Assembly (NCBI GenBank): GCA_016935155.1
Contig: JAFGRQ010000054.1
Span: forward strand, 1-34,922
DNA: 34,922 bases
Direction: 5' to 3'
DNA from: Candidatus Woesearchaeota archaeon
GTDB lineage: Archaea; Nanobdellota; Nanobdellia; Woesearchaeales; UBA10107
The notes under the pieces were generated by a model. The model made no database searches. It worked only from the letters and a program-made list of their open reading frames with translations, and was not told where the DNA came from. A program made the translations under genes and the position numbers. Positions 1 to 9,706 of this stretch are shown in pieces (position 1 is the stretch's first letter; each line of letters starts with the position of its first letter).

Positions 1-2
1 TT

Positions 3-347
3 AAGGAGACATTAGATTACAACAAAAAACACAAAGGAGGAGTTGATATCAAACTCAGATTTTTTAACCAAGAAACAAAATTATTCAACAGAGCGGGATT
101 AGTGAAAGTAAAAAACCAGTCCGTTCTCAAGAAATGTTTCATGGCAAATGATGTCAATATTGACTACGAAGGAAATGTTGTTCTGTGCTGCAATGACTAT
201 TTTTCTTCAATTAAATTTGGAAATGTGAAAAAAGAAAAATTGATTGATATTTGGAATAAACCTAATTACAGAAAAATAAGAGAAGACCTAGAGAAAGGAA
301 TTTTTAACCTAGATATCTGTAAGAAGTGCGTTGGAATCGAGAAGTGA
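3..347 (+). CDS. C-terminal part of a radical SAM/SPASM-domain protein (5' end outside the window)
   Basis: Frame is open upstream of the listed ATG/GTG to the window edge (KETLDYNKKHKGG...); Cys-rich C-terminus CFMANDVNIDYEGNVVLCCND...GNVKKEKLIDIWN...ICKKC is typical of SPASM domains. Confidence 0.75.
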   Translation, partial: KETLDYNKKHKGGVDIKLRFFNQETKLFNRAGLVKVKNQSVLKKCFMANDVNIDYEGNVVLCCNDYFSSIKFGNVKKEKLIDIWNKPNYRKIREDLEKGIFNLDICKKCVGIEK

Positions 348-421
348 AATGGACACAGTTTATGTTCTGCTAGGCATCACAAATCAGTAAGTTTTTAAAT
401 GTCGCAACCGACGAGAATGAT

Positions 422-2179
422 ATGGGTGTGGAGACCGTTCAAAAAGACGATTTGGAGATTAAACTTAATGCGGGATTCCTGAAAAAATTCAACATCGTTG
501 TTGTGCTTCTTATTGTCTTTGCAATAGTACTTCTGAAATTCCTATCCGTATATGACGGAGGCATGCTTTCTCATCCGGCACCATACAATTATTTGGCAGG
601 GGACATGTTCGCGTTCTCAACATACGCCGAGTTTGCAAAATATGAAAATGATTTGACTGTGGCTCCGCCCTACATCTCAGAAGGGGAAGAAAACATCGTC
701 ATAACTTTTTCAATGATTGGCCCAATTATTTCTGCACAACTGTCGCAGTTCACCGGAGTTGAAACATATGATTTCATCATCCACATAAACATTCTGTTCA
801 TAATTCTTTCTGCATTAATAATTTTTCAGTTTCTTTATAAGATTGATAAGAAACTTGCCTTTTTCTCTCTTCCTCTTGCCCTTCTCGTTTTTAAGTGGCC
901 GTTTCTTTATACAATAACGTGGGGGATGCACGTTTCCAACGTAAACTTGCTTTTTGTGGCAGTATCTCTTCTGTGTCTTGCATATCTTGACAAGAAATAT
1001 GTGTTTATTGTTCTGGGAATCATGAACGGGGCCGGATTTTTGGCACACGCCAGAGAAACTCTTATGTTCAACACAGCTATTGCACTTTATTTCTTTGCCA
1101 GACTTCTGAAAGAAAAAATTCTTGTTAATTTGTTGAAGCAACCATCCCTCATCAAGACATATCTCCACGAAAACAAAACGATAATTTCGCTGAAAAACTA
1201 TCTTTTTTCTATTCCCATTATGCTCTTAATGATGTTCAGATATATTCCTATTCTTTCAATCTTTCTGCACACCAAAAGCGCGGCATATGTTTACGGCGAA
1301 AGCAGCAACTTAATTTCATGGATGCCTCCTTGGCTGCCAAGCCACGTTTGGTTTAAGGATTTTGGATTCTATCAGTATATTATTTTTGCAGGGGCCATAG
1401 TGGCTCTTTTCTGCCTGATTTTCCAGAAAAATAGAACCTTAGACATCATCGCTTCGTTCGCGATAATGTTTATGTTTAATGGCTTTTTCAGCGTCCTAGG
1501 AAATAAAACCACGCAAATAAGACATCTTTTCCCAATTCTCCTTATGCCTCTAGTTGGCCTGGCGCTGTTTTTCATCTACAATTCTTTGAAAAAACCTCTA
1601 AAAAACAAGTCAGAAATTGTTTTTGTAATTTTGTTTGTGATAATGATTTACTTTACAGCGGCAAATCACATGCCTTCACCTATTTCTGACTATGCATTCT
1701 CTGACCCGTACACTTGGAATGCTTTTACATGGGTTAAAAACAATGTTGCTGACAATGAAAAGGTTTTGATTCTTTATGGAGACAGACACAATCAGGAAAC
1801 AATGTTCTATATGATGAGAAAAGTTCAGTTTAGAGCCTGGCCGGAAGAATACCTAAAAAAAGTATCCACAAACATACTCAACTCCACGCTCTTTACTAAA
1901 GGAACAATTTTAGCAGAGAATTTCAGAAAAACAGAGTCCGGAGAAATCACCCACGATCCGGCAATAACAACCTGGATGAATGAAACATTGTGTTCGTATA
2001 ACTACGTTTACTCAGATAAATTAAGTTCGAACTCACAGATTCAAAAATATACTTTGGCAATGCTTGAAAAGTTAATCAAAGAGAATAATTTCTCGGTAGC
2101 TTACCAGAACGAGCTGGTGGTTGTGCTGAAAAACAACAATGTCGGCGGAAAATGTTTCGAGGATGAGGTGCTGGTATGA
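422..2179 (+). CDS. Multi-spanning membrane protein, GT39/ArnT/PMT-like glycosyltransferase candidate
   Basis: 585 aa ORF, many hydrophobic helices, soluble C-terminal region; overlaps the next ORF by 4 bp. Confidence 0.6.
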   Translation: MGVETVQKDDLEIKLNAGFLKKFNIVVVLLIVFAIVLLKFLSVYDGGMLSHPAPYNYLAGDMFAFSTYAEFAKYENDLTVAPPYISEGEENIVITFSMIGPIISAQLSQFTGVETYDFIIHINILFIILSALIIFQFLYKIDKKLAFFSLPLALLVFKWPFLYTITWGMHVSNVNLLFVAVSLLCLAYLDKKYVFIVLGIMNGAGFLAHARETLMFNTAIALYFFARLLKEKILVNLLKQPSLIKTYLHENKTIISLKNYLFSIPIMLLMMFRYIPILSIFLHTKSAAYVYGESSNLISWMPPWLPSHVWFKDFGFYQYIIFAGAIVALFCLIFQKNRTLDIIASFAIMFMFNGFFSVLGNKTTQIRHLFPILLMPLVGLALFFIYNSLKKPLKNKSEIVFVILFVIMIYFTAANHMPSPISDYAFSDPYTWNAFTWVKNNVADNEKVLILYGDRHNQETMFYMMRKVQFRAWPEEYLKKVSTNILNSTLFTKGTILAENFRKTESGEITHDPAITTWMNETLCSYNYVYSDKLSSNSQIQKYTLAMLEKLIKENNFSVAYQNELVVVLKNNNVGGKCFEDEVLV

Positions 2180-2577
2180 AAAAGGAAAACAAAAAAATAA
2201 TTCTGGATGAGCTGAAGATGCTTGGAATTGCACTTTTGCTGTTTTATGCATTTTTTCAAATACACTACCATAAAGAAAACTTTTTTGTGGTGTTGAAGAT
2301 GGTGTTTGCTCACTTTTATCTTTTCATAATCCCGGGATATTCCTTAAGCTTGATATTTTATGAAAAAATAAACAAAATAGAGAGATTAATCATCGGAGTT
2401 GGAATCGGATATGGTTTGCAGCCCTTCTTGCTTTATCTCATTAACGCAATCGTAAAAGTAAATATCATGAAATATAACGTCTTTGTATCCGCCGCAATGA
2501 TTTTGCTTGGTTTGTGGCTTTTTAACCGCTCAGTTCTGAAGGAAAAAATTAGCGGATTCAGCCTGGATATTGAATAA
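2176..2577 (+). CDS. Small membrane protein, DUF1616-like
   Basis: 133 aa; 'FIIPGYSLSLIFYEKINKIERLIIGVGIGYGLQPFLLYLINAI' resembles the N-terminal part of archaeal DUF1616 proteins; ATGA overlap with the upstream gene. Confidence 0.5.
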   Translation: MKKENKKIILDELKMLGIALLLFYAFFQIHYHKENFFVVLKMVFAHFYLFIIPGYSLSLIFYEKINKIERLIIGVGIGYGLQPFLLYLINAIVKVNIMKYNVFVSAAMILLGLWLFNRSVLKEKISGFSLDIE

Positions 2578-2703
2578 CTTTTGTTTTTGTTTTCGGCCAG
2601 GGATGTTTTCTTTTCTTTCTGTACCAGCAGCAAAAAACTCTGTTTAAAGCTCCACAGAGCCTGTTTTTCGATATTTGAAGCAATTAGAAGACCCTCGGAA
2701 ACA

Positions 2704-2712
2704 TTTATAAAG
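2704..2712 (+). promoter_or_regulatory. TATA box for the aminotransferase operon starting at 2755
   Basis: TTTATAAAG about 26 bp before a purine-rich leader (GGGGGAATAGTG) ahead of the ATG at 2755. Confidence 0.5.
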
Positions 2713-2754
2713 CGTTTAAATATTCGAATTATTGGGGGAATAGTGTAACGACAA

Positions 2755-3888
2755 ATGCCAAACAAAATACCTTTAACCAAGCCTTTTTTTAATGAGTTCG
2801 AGCTTGAAGAGCTCAAAAAGGTGCTTGAATCAGGATGGGTCGCAGGACAAGGACCCAAGAACAAAGAGTTAGAAAAAGAATTCGCCGAGTATATTGGCAT
2901 CGGACATACTGTATGCAACACAAACTGCACAACAGCACTCCATCTTTCTCTACTTGTATTGGGAATTAAAAAAGGAGATGAAGTAATTGTTCCAGACTAT
3001 ACATTTCCCGCTACAGCTCACGCTGTTTTATACGCAGGTGCAACACCTGTTTTTGTTGATATAGATCCCAAAACATTCAATATTGATACAAATAAAATAG
3101 AAGAAAAAATAACGTCAAAAACAAAAGCAATAATGCCAGTTCATACATTTGGACAATGTGCAGAAATGGATGAAATTTTGAAAATCGCGAAAAAAAACAA
3201 CCTATTTGTCATAGAGGATGCAGCCTGTGCCGTTGGAAGCAAATACAAAGAAAAATTTGCAGGTAGTTTTGGCGATATGAGTTGTTTTTCGTTCCACGCA
3301 AGAAAGAACATCACTTCAGGAGAAGGCGGAATGATTGCTTCCAACAATCCAAAACTAATCGAGGACGCGAGAAGCATGAGTTGCTTTGGAATTGAATCGG
3401 CGTACGCAAGAGAAAATAAGTTTCAAGTTCCACAATTTGTTAAGCTAGGTTACAACTACAAATTAAGCGACATTGCAGCATCAATCGTGCTTGTCCAGCT
3501 GAAAAGATCAGAGCAGTATGTCAAAAAACGAAATGAACTCGCTGAATATTACAACAATAAGCTGAAAGAAATATCAACCATAACCGTTCCGTTTGTTGAA
3601 AAGCACAATAGGCACGCCTACCAATCATATATTGTTCTGCTTGATAAAAAAATAAACAGGAATGATTTAATTGTAAAGCTTGGTGAAAAAGGAATTCAGA
3701 CCCAAATAGGAACTTATTCTCTTCACAGACAGCCAGTTTACCAAGGAATTACTGATTGCGAGGAAAAGAATTTTCCTAACTCTTCGTTCGTGTTTGATCA
3801 TAGTCTTGCACTGCCAATGTATTATGAGATGAGTTTTGATGATATTGACAGAGTTGTTGACACACTTAAGGAGGTTTTGAAAGAATGA
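2755..3888 (+). CDS. DegT/DnrJ/EryC1/StrS family PLP-dependent sugar aminotransferase (WbpE-like)
   Basis: Motifs SGWVAGQGP, TNCTTALHLSLLVLGIKKGDEVIVPDYTF, IEDAACAVGS, FSFHARKNITSGEGGM. Confidence 0.92.
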   Translation: MPNKIPLTKPFFNEFELEELKKVLESGWVAGQGPKNKELEKEFAEYIGIGHTVCNTNCTTALHLSLLVLGIKKGDEVIVPDYTFPATAHAVLYAGATPVFVDIDPKTFNIDTNKIEEKITSKTKAIMPVHTFGQCAEMDEILKIAKKNNLFVIEDAACAVGSKYKEKFAGSFGDMSCFSFHARKNITSGEGGMIASNNPKLIEDARSMSCFGIESAYARENKFQVPQFVKLGYNYKLSDIAASIVLVQLKRSEQYVKKRNELAEYYNNKLKEISTITVPFVEKHNRHAYQSYIVLLDKKINRNDLIVKLGEKGIQTQIGTYSLHRQPVYQGITDCEEKNFPNSSFVFDHSLALPMYYEMSFDDIDRVVDTLKEVLKE

Positions 3889-4823
3889 GCAAAATATTAA
3901 TTACAGGAGGAGCAGGATTTATCGGAAGCCATTTGGTCAGAGAATTAGCCAAAGAAGGACACGACATTGTTGTTTTAGATAATTTATTCCGTTCAAAAAT
4001 TGATTCGATAAAAGAATTGATTGATGCTGGAGAAGTAAAATTTATTGAAGAAGATATAAGGAATGAAGAAGCTGTTGATAAGGCAATGGATGGTGTTGAT
4101 TATGTTTTCCACATGGCTGCTGTTTGCATAAATTACAGCATAAAGAATCCAAAAGAATCCACAGAAATAAATTTGAATGGTTCAGATAATGTTTTCAGAT
4201 GTGCATTGAAGCACAACGTTAAGAGAGTTATATTCTCGAGCTCGGCTTCTGTTTATGGTGACCCGAAAGTTCTTCCTATGAAAGAAGACGGACCAATAAG
4301 TCCTGTTACTCCTTATTGCATTGCAAAACTTGCAGGCGAACATCTTCTTAAATTCTATGGAAGATCTGGATTGAAATACAACATATTGAGGTACTTCAAT
4401 GTTTATGGACTTGGACAGACAGCAGATGCTTATTATACCTCAGTTATAATAAATTTCATCAAAAAAATACTCAAAAAAGAAGCTCCGATAATTGATGGAG
4501 AAGGAAAGCAGTCGATGGATTTTGTAAATGTCAAGGATGTTGTTCAGGCGAATATCCTCGCAATGAAAACCGATATAGATGGCGAGACATTCAACGTTGG
4601 AACGGGAATTTCAACAACAATTGCTGATTTAGCTGCTGTTTTGATAAAAAGCCTCGGAGTTAATGTAACTCCGCAATTTAACAAAAGAGAAGTAATTGTT
4701 CACGAAAGAAGAGCAGACATAAGCAAAATACAAAATGAGCTTGGATTTAAAGTAACGGTTAAAGCAGATGATGGACTTTCAGAAGTTGCGAAAGATATTG
4801 CTCAAAATCCGGAGAAATACTGA
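3885..4823 (+). CDS. NAD-dependent nucleotide-sugar epimerase/dehydratase (SDR, GalE/WbpP-like)
   Basis: ITGGAGFIGSHLVRELAKEGHDIVVLDNL Rossmann motif, SSSASVYGDP and YxxxK (PYCIAK) motifs; 4-bp overlap with the upstream gene. Confidence 0.9.
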   Translation: MSKILITGGAGFIGSHLVRELAKEGHDIVVLDNLFRSKIDSIKELIDAGEVKFIEEDIRNEEAVDKAMDGVDYVFHMAAVCINYSIKNPKESTEINLNGSDNVFRCALKHNVKRVIFSSSASVYGDPKVLPMKEDGPISPVTPYCIAKLAGEHLLKFYGRSGLKYNILRYFNVYGLGQTADAYYTSVIINFIKKILKKEAPIIDGEGKQSMDFVNVKDVVQANILAMKTDIDGETFNVGTGISTTIADLAAVLIKSLGVNVTPQFNKREVIVHERRADISKIQNELGFKVTVKADDGLSEVAKDIAQNPEKY

Positions 4824-4839
4824 GGAAATCAAAGCAAAA

Positions 4840-6198
4840 ATGAAAATCTTATTATTACATCCGAGCAATCAGGAAGTTTATCAAAACATTCAGCAGTCTG
4901 TTACAAAATTAGACAAGAAGAGCGCCAAAACTCCTCCCATTGGAATAATGTACTTAGCAGCAGTTCTGAAGCAAAACAATTACGATGTTGAAATCCTTGA
5001 CGCCGAAGCATCAAATTTAAACCTACAGGAGACTCTGAAAGAAATCAGAAGAATAAACCCCGATATTTTGGGAATGACTTGCACCACGCCCCTTTACAAC
5101 GCCGCATTAATCATTGCCAAGGACTTAAGAAAAGACAACAAACAAATGAAAATAGTTCTTGGCGGTCCGCACATATCTGCTTTGCCTTACGAAAGCGTGT
5201 CAAATCCTGAAATTGATTTTATTGTGAAGGGAGAGGGAGAGTATAGTTTTTTGAATCTTGTCAAGGGAATTGAGAAGAGCAAAAACGAGAAGAATTACGA
5301 CTTCTCTCAACTCAAAGGAATAGGATATTTGATAGATGGCAAACCATTTCTCACTCCGCCGCAGGAATTAATTCAAAATCTCGATGAACTCCCTTTTCCA
5401 GCAAGAGAATTAACAGACATGGACAAATATCTCAAATTGTACACCGGGAAAAAATATTCTCTGATGGTCACGTCTAGAGGATGCCCATATCAGTGCATTT
5501 TCTGCGATTCTGTAATTACTTTTGGAAAAAGAACAAGGTTTAGAAGCCCCGATAACGTCATTGCTGAGATTAAAGAATTAGTTGAAAAATACGGAATTAC
5601 GGACATAACATTTTCTGACGATACATTCACTTTGGATAAAGAAAGAACGATTGAGATTTGCAAAAAAATTGTGGAAAACAACCTTGACATCAAATTCATT
5701 TGCAGTTCCAGAGCAAATACGATTGATGAAGAACGCCTTGAGTGGCTCAAGAAGGCAGGCTGCATTCAAATTACTTTTGGAATTGAATCTGGAGATGACA
5801 ACATCCTAAGAATAATCAAAAAAGGAATTACCACAGACATGGCCAGAAAAGCCATTGCTTTAGTAAAAAAGTACGGCATTGGAACGCATGCAAGCTATAT
5901 GCTTGGAAACCCGGGAGAAACTCTGGAAACGGTTCGAAAAACAATCAATTTTGCGAGAGAGCTTGATACAGATTATGCTCAGTTCAGCATTGCTACGCCC
6001 TTTCCAGGAACTGAAATGTGGGACATGGCCAGCAAGCAAGGATTAATAAAAATCAAAGATTTCTCTAAATTCACTTGGTACTATTCACCAACATTTGAAA
6101 CGAAGGAGCTGCCGGGAGAGTTGCTTATTAAATTGCAAAAAGAAGCATACGGACTGTATAAGGGAGGCAAGCAAGGCCAGAACGAGGACAAAAAATGA
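4840..6198 (+). CDS. B12-binding-domain radical SAM protein
   Basis: Cobalamin-binding-like N-terminus (GIMYLAAVLKQNNYDVEILDAEA...DILGMTCTTPLYNAALIIAKDLRK), radical SAM CxxxCxxC (SRGCPYQCIFCDS). ATG at 4840 is preferred over the ORF start at 4768, which overlaps the upstream gene. Confidence 0.88.
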   Translation: MKILLLHPSNQEVYQNIQQSVTKLDKKSAKTPPIGIMYLAAVLKQNNYDVEILDAEASNLNLQETLKEIRRINPDILGMTCTTPLYNAALIIAKDLRKDNKQMKIVLGGPHISALPYESVSNPEIDFIVKGEGEYSFLNLVKGIEKSKNEKNYDFSQLKGIGYLIDGKPFLTPPQELIQNLDELPFPARELTDMDKYLKLYTGKKYSLMVTSRGCPYQCIFCDSVITFGKRTRFRSPDNVIAEIKELVEKYGITDITFSDDTFTLDKERTIEICKKIVENNLDIKFICSSRANTIDEERLEWLKKAGCIQITFGIESGDDNILRIIKKGITTDMARKAIALVKKYGIGTHASYMLGNPGETLETVRKTINFARELDTDYAQFSIATPFPGTEMWDMASKQGLIKIKDFSKFTWYYSPTFETKELPGELLIKLQKEAYGLYKGGKQGQNEDKK

Positions 6199-6689
6199 GC
6201 GGCGAAAATAATTCTTCTGCTGAAAAAGGAGCATTTCCTCCGAGAAATAACTACAATCCGCTAGCATGGATAATAGGAAACCCAAAAATAGAGGAAGGAA
6301 CGTGGATTGGTGCATTTACAGTAATTGACGGAAGCAACGGTCTTGAAATCGGAAAAGAATGCGACATCAGCTGCGGAGTTCATATTTACACGCACAACAC
6401 AATGAAAAGATGCGTTTCTGGGAAAAAATTCAACTCAGACGGCTCAATCAACAAAGATTTGACTGAAAAAAAACCTGTTAAAATTGGCGACCATGTTGCA
6501 ATAGGCGCAAATGCAGTTATTATGCCGGGAGTTTCAATTGGAAATCACTGCATTATTGGTGCATGCTCGGTTGTTACAAAAAATATTCCAGATTATTCAT
6601 TTGCGGCGGGAGCACCCGCGAAAATAAAAGGGAAAATAATTATCAATGGAGAAAAAGTCGAGATAGAAAAAATAAAGGAGGAAACATAA
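6195..6689 (+). CDS. Left-handed beta-helix (hexapeptide) N-acetyltransferase, WbpD-like
   Basis: Hexapeptide repeats (IGKECDISCGVHIYTHNT...[52 protein letters not shown]). Confidence 0.88.
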   Translation: MSGENNSSAEKGAFPPRNNYNPLAWIIGNPKIEEGTWIGAFTVIDGSNGLEIGKECDISCGVHIYTHNTMKRCVSGKKFNSDGSINKDLTEKKPVKIGDHVAIGANAVIMPGVSIGNHCIIGACSVVTKNIPDYSFAAGAPAKIKGKIIINGEKVEIEKIKEET

Positions 6690-7676
6690 TTGGTAAACTT
6701 AGCAGTTATCGGCGTTGGTGTTATGGGAACTCATCACGCAAGAGTTCTTTCAAATATGGAAAATGTCAGTCTCGTTGCGATATCTGATGTTGATGAAACT
6801 AAGCTTGATGCTGTTGGAAATCAATTTAATATTGCGAAAAGATACAAAGACCACGGAGAAATGCTGAAAAATGAGAAACTTGATGGAGTTGTTGTCGCTG
6901 TCCAGCCCTTGCATCATAAAAAAATTGTTTTTGACTGCATTGACGCAGGAGTTAATGTTCTGCTTGAAAAACCTATTTCTCACGACCTCGAAGAAGCTCA
7001 GGAAATAATTGAAAAAGCAAAAGAAAAGAACGTTGTTCTTTTGGTTGGTCACATTGAAAGATTCAATCCAGTTGTTACGAAAATGAAAGAATTCATTGAC
7101 GCCGGAAATCTCGGTGATATCTATTTAGTTAATAGCGTGAGAATAGGCCCATTCCCAAAGCGACTTTACGGCCTTCAGGAAGGTGTTTTAATTGACATAT
7201 CTGTTCATGATATCGATATAATAAGATATCTTGCCGGAGAAATAACGCAAGTTTATTCGCAGCTGTTATTTTCCGGAAATCAAGAGATATATGCAAAGAG
7301 TGTTTTTAAAATAGGTGAAAATGCAAGGGGCTCTTCTGAATTCAGCTGGATTTCTCCAAAAAGACTCAGAGAAATTGAAATTTATGGTCTTAAAGGCATG
7401 TTAAAAGCAGACTACTTTGCACAGGAATTGACATTTCATGAAAATAATGATGCTGAAGTTGAAAGGAGTTTGGAAAAGGGAACAATAAGTGCAGGAAAAA
7501 TCGTACAAATCCCCATAGTAAAGCAGGAGCCGCTCAGAGTCGAACTAAGTCATTTTATTGACTGCATAAAAAATAATAAAAAACCGCTAATTAGCCCGGA
7601 AGATGCGAAAAGGGCAGTAGAAATTTCTCTTGCGATAATGAAGTCAAATAAAGAAAACAATCCCGTCAATGTTTGA
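6690..7676 (+). CDS. Gfo/Idh/MocA family oxidoreductase, WbpB-like nucleotide-sugar 3-dehydrogenase candidate (TTG start)
   Basis: N-terminal NAD motif VNLAVIGVGVMGTHHARVLSNM; EKPISHDLEEAQEII; GGAGG Shine-Dalgarno before the TTG. Confidence 0.88.
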   Translation: MVNLAVIGVGVMGTHHARVLSNMENVSLVAISDVDETKLDAVGNQFNIAKRYKDHGEMLKNEKLDGVVVAVQPLHHKKIVFDCIDAGVNVLLEKPISHDLEEAQEIIEKAKEKNVVLLVGHIERFNPVVTKMKEFIDAGNLGDIYLVNSVRIGPFPKRLYGLQEGVLIDISVHDIDIIRYLAGEITQVYSQLLFSGNQEIYAKSVFKIGENARGSSEFSWISPKRLREIEIYGLKGMLKADYFAQELTFHENNDAEVERSLEKGTISAGKIVQIPIVKQEPLRVELSHFIDCIKNNKKPLISPEDAKRAVEISLAIMKSNKENNPVNV

Positions 7677-8427
7677 TTCCTAATAATTTCTTGATTTGAT
7701 GCCATCTTAGCAAAAGAGAATATTTTGCAGTTATTTTGAAGAAATAATAAATTTCCTTTAACACGCTTGCCTTGGATTCGCTGCTTGCTCTTTTGATTTT
7801 TATGTAAACCGGAATTTCTTTGAGTTTTAGCTTATCTCTGGATGCCAAATAAAGCATTTCAACCTGCCAGCTGGGGTCGTCTCTTTTGCACTGCTTGATA
7901 ACTTTTTGCCCCCATTTTCTTCTGAAAACCTTTATTGTTCCAACTTCAGTAAATCTTGGAGAGAAAAACATTCTTATGAAATAAGAATAACCTATGCTGA
8001 GGAATCTCCTTGCAAAACTTGAGCCTCTGACTTGTTTTTTTACTAAATATCTTGAACCGCTCAGGAAATCATAATTCTTCATTTCTTTTACTGCCATTTC
8101 TATGAAACAATTCAAGACCTCTCCATCTGCTGCAACGAAAGTGATTATGTCTTTTTTTGCTCTTTTTACGCCTTCTCTTAGTGCAATTCCCATTCCTTTG
8201 TTTTTAATTGAGAAATATCTTATTTCTTTGTGCTGTTTTGACAGTGCTTTGCATATCTCCTCTGTTTTGTCATTTGAACCGTTGATGCAGACAATTATTT
8301 CGTAAGAATCAAGATTTGATTTTGCGGTTAATGAAGCCAGATAATGCTTCAGCTCCAGAACAGTATTTTTTATTACTTTTTCCTCATTGTAGGCAGGAAT
8401 AAGCACAGTTACGCTTTCTTTTCGCAT
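7666..8427 (-). CDS. Family 2 glycosyltransferase (dolichyl-phosphate sugar synthase-like)
   Basis: VTVLIPAYNEEKVIKNTVLELKHYL ... FVAADGEV; GT-A fold motifs. Confidence 0.85.
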   Translation of the reverse strand: MRKESVTVLIPAYNEEKVIKNTVLELKHYLASLTAKSNLDSYEIIVCINGSNDKTEEICKALSKQHKEIRYFSIKNKGMGIALREGVKRAKKDIITFVAADGEVLNCFIEMAVKEMKNYDFLSGSRYLVKKQVRGSSFARRFLSIGYSYFIRMFFSPRFTEVGTIKVFRRKWGQKVIKQCKRDDPSWQVEMLYLASRDKLKLKEIPVYIKIKRASSESKASVLKEIYYFFKITAKYSLLLRWHQIKKLLGIKH

Positions 8428-8469
8428 AAACTAAGGCTAGAATGTGTGTTTAAATAGATTACTGAAGAA

Positions 8470-9366
8470 CTACTTTAACCAATTAACAACTCTTTTTATT
8501 GATTCTGCTGATTCGTCCAATTTGCTGAAGTCTTTGTTGTTTGCTTCTATGCACAACTTAGCATCTGGATGATTTGATTTAATGTATTTTATAAATCTCA
8601 TGAAATTTTGTTCTCCTATTCTTCCTTTTCCCGGTACAACTCCTTCTGTCCATATTGATTCGTAAGGAACCCAATTTCCGTCAACATCGCTTAAATGGAA
8701 GTAACCTGCGTGCTTTCCGAGATTCATTGCCGGTTCGACAACATCTATGTTTTGTCCATTAAGACCGCAAGCATGATGACAAGTATCAAATGTAACTTTC
8801 ATATTTGTTCCTTTAACAACATCAAGGCAATCATCGATTGACTCAACTTCATCGCACCATATTTGATCCGGATCTTTTTCCATATCTCCCATCGATGGTG
8901 CCGGAAGATTTTCAATTCCAACCGGAATGCTTGTCTTATTCGCTCTTGCAAGCATTACATTTTTTATCTTCTGCAAATCAGCAGATTTGTTTTTGGGAGC
9001 ATTAGTTATTCCTTTATATCCTGCTCCGCTGTGAACATGAACGTATTGTGCATTTGTTTTGTTTGCAATATCCAAGTAAATATCAAGTAATTTTCCGCCG
9101 CTTTCTTCGCTTCTCATATCTGCAAGACCGCTTTCATAAACTGCCATTCCTGAGAAACCATGAACAGAAACATAAGCTCCTTTTGCCAATTCATTAATGT
9201 TTTTAACAATTTCTGCTATGCTTTCTGGATTTTGAAAATGCCTTGCTAATCCAATTATTTCTAAACCGATTTTATGTTCTTTTCCGACTTCTCTTTCCAA
9301 AACACTCAGAACTGTTTCAACATCATTTCTTTTTGCTGCCATCGTAGGCATAAGTATTGTTGCCAT
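8470..9366 (-). CDS. TIM-barrel protein, xylose isomerase / AP endonuclease family 2
   Basis: LEIIGLARHF...YVHVHSGAGYKG...VGIENLPAPS...MKVTFDTCHHACGL...GYFHLSDVDGNW...LCIEAN; ATG at 9366 preferred over the longer ORF start. Confidence 0.8.
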   Translation of the reverse strand: MATILMPTMAAKRNDVETVLSVLEREVGKEHKIGLEIIGLARHFQNPESIAEIVKNINELAKGAYVSVHGFSGMAVYESGLADMRSEESGGKLLDIYLDIANKTNAQYVHVHSGAGYKGITNAPKNKSADLQKIKNVMLARANKTSIPVGIENLPAPSMGDMEKDPDQIWCDEVESIDDCLDVVKGTNMKVTFDTCHHACGLNGQNIDVVEPAMNLGKHAGYFHLSDVDGNWVPYESIWTEGVVPGKGRIGEQNFMRFIKYIKSNHPDAKLCIEANNKDFSKLDESAESIKRVVNWLK

Positions 9367-9370
9367 TTTT

Positions 9371-9706
9371 TCAAGTACTCCATAAAAGACCATTAAATCT
9401 TGTTGGATGAGCTGGAATATAATCAACATAAGACAATTCTTTTTTTAATGATGCAATCGCCTTCCGTATTCCGCTATCGATACGCGAAACATATAATGAA
9501 CCTTTGGCTTGATTGTCATGAGTTGGAGCCTCTTGCGCAAGAAGTTCATATTGCCAAGGCCAAAATCCTGTTTTTTCTATCAATCCACGCACATCGAATA
9601 ATTCCTTGGGACCAACATGAAATGTTCTAATTTTGACATTTCTTCCTTCTTCTCTCAATCTTTCAGCGATTATTTCCAAAGAGTCTTTTGATTTTTTTGT
9701 TGTCAT
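9371..9706 (-). CDS. Small protein of unknown function, cotranscribed with the TIM-barrel gene
   Basis: 111 aa ORF, AAGGT ribosome-binding site about 8 nt before the ATG, 4-bp gap to the downstream gene. Confidence 0.6.
   Translation of the reverse strand: MTTKKSKDSLEIIAERLREEGRNVKIRTFHVGPKELFDVRGLIEKTGFWPWQYELLAQEAPTHDNQAKGSLYVSRIDSGIRKAIASLKKELSYVDYIPAHPTRFNGLLWST

Noticed and set aside
815-1168. Minus-strand ORF of 117 aa
   Set aside because: Antisense to the well-supported 585-aa membrane protein; Lys/Cys-rich without domain signal.
2578-2700. Possible decayed remainder of the truncated-looking DUF1616-like gene
   Set aside because: The 133-aa ORF is shorter than typical family members, but no recognisable continuation in another frame could be supported by eye.
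2433-2930. Minus-strand ORF of 165 aa
   Set aside because: Antisense to the DUF1616-like gene end and the aminotransferase start; Ser-rich, no recognisable family.
4768-4839. Upstream start of the first B12 radical SAM ORF
   Set aside because: Would overlap the epimerase gene by over 50 bp; ATG at 4840 gives the expected MKILLLHP start.
9400-9630. Plus-strand ORF of 76 aa
   Set aside because: Antisense to the 111-aa minus-strand ORF, which has a ribosome-binding site and tight coupling to its downstream gene.
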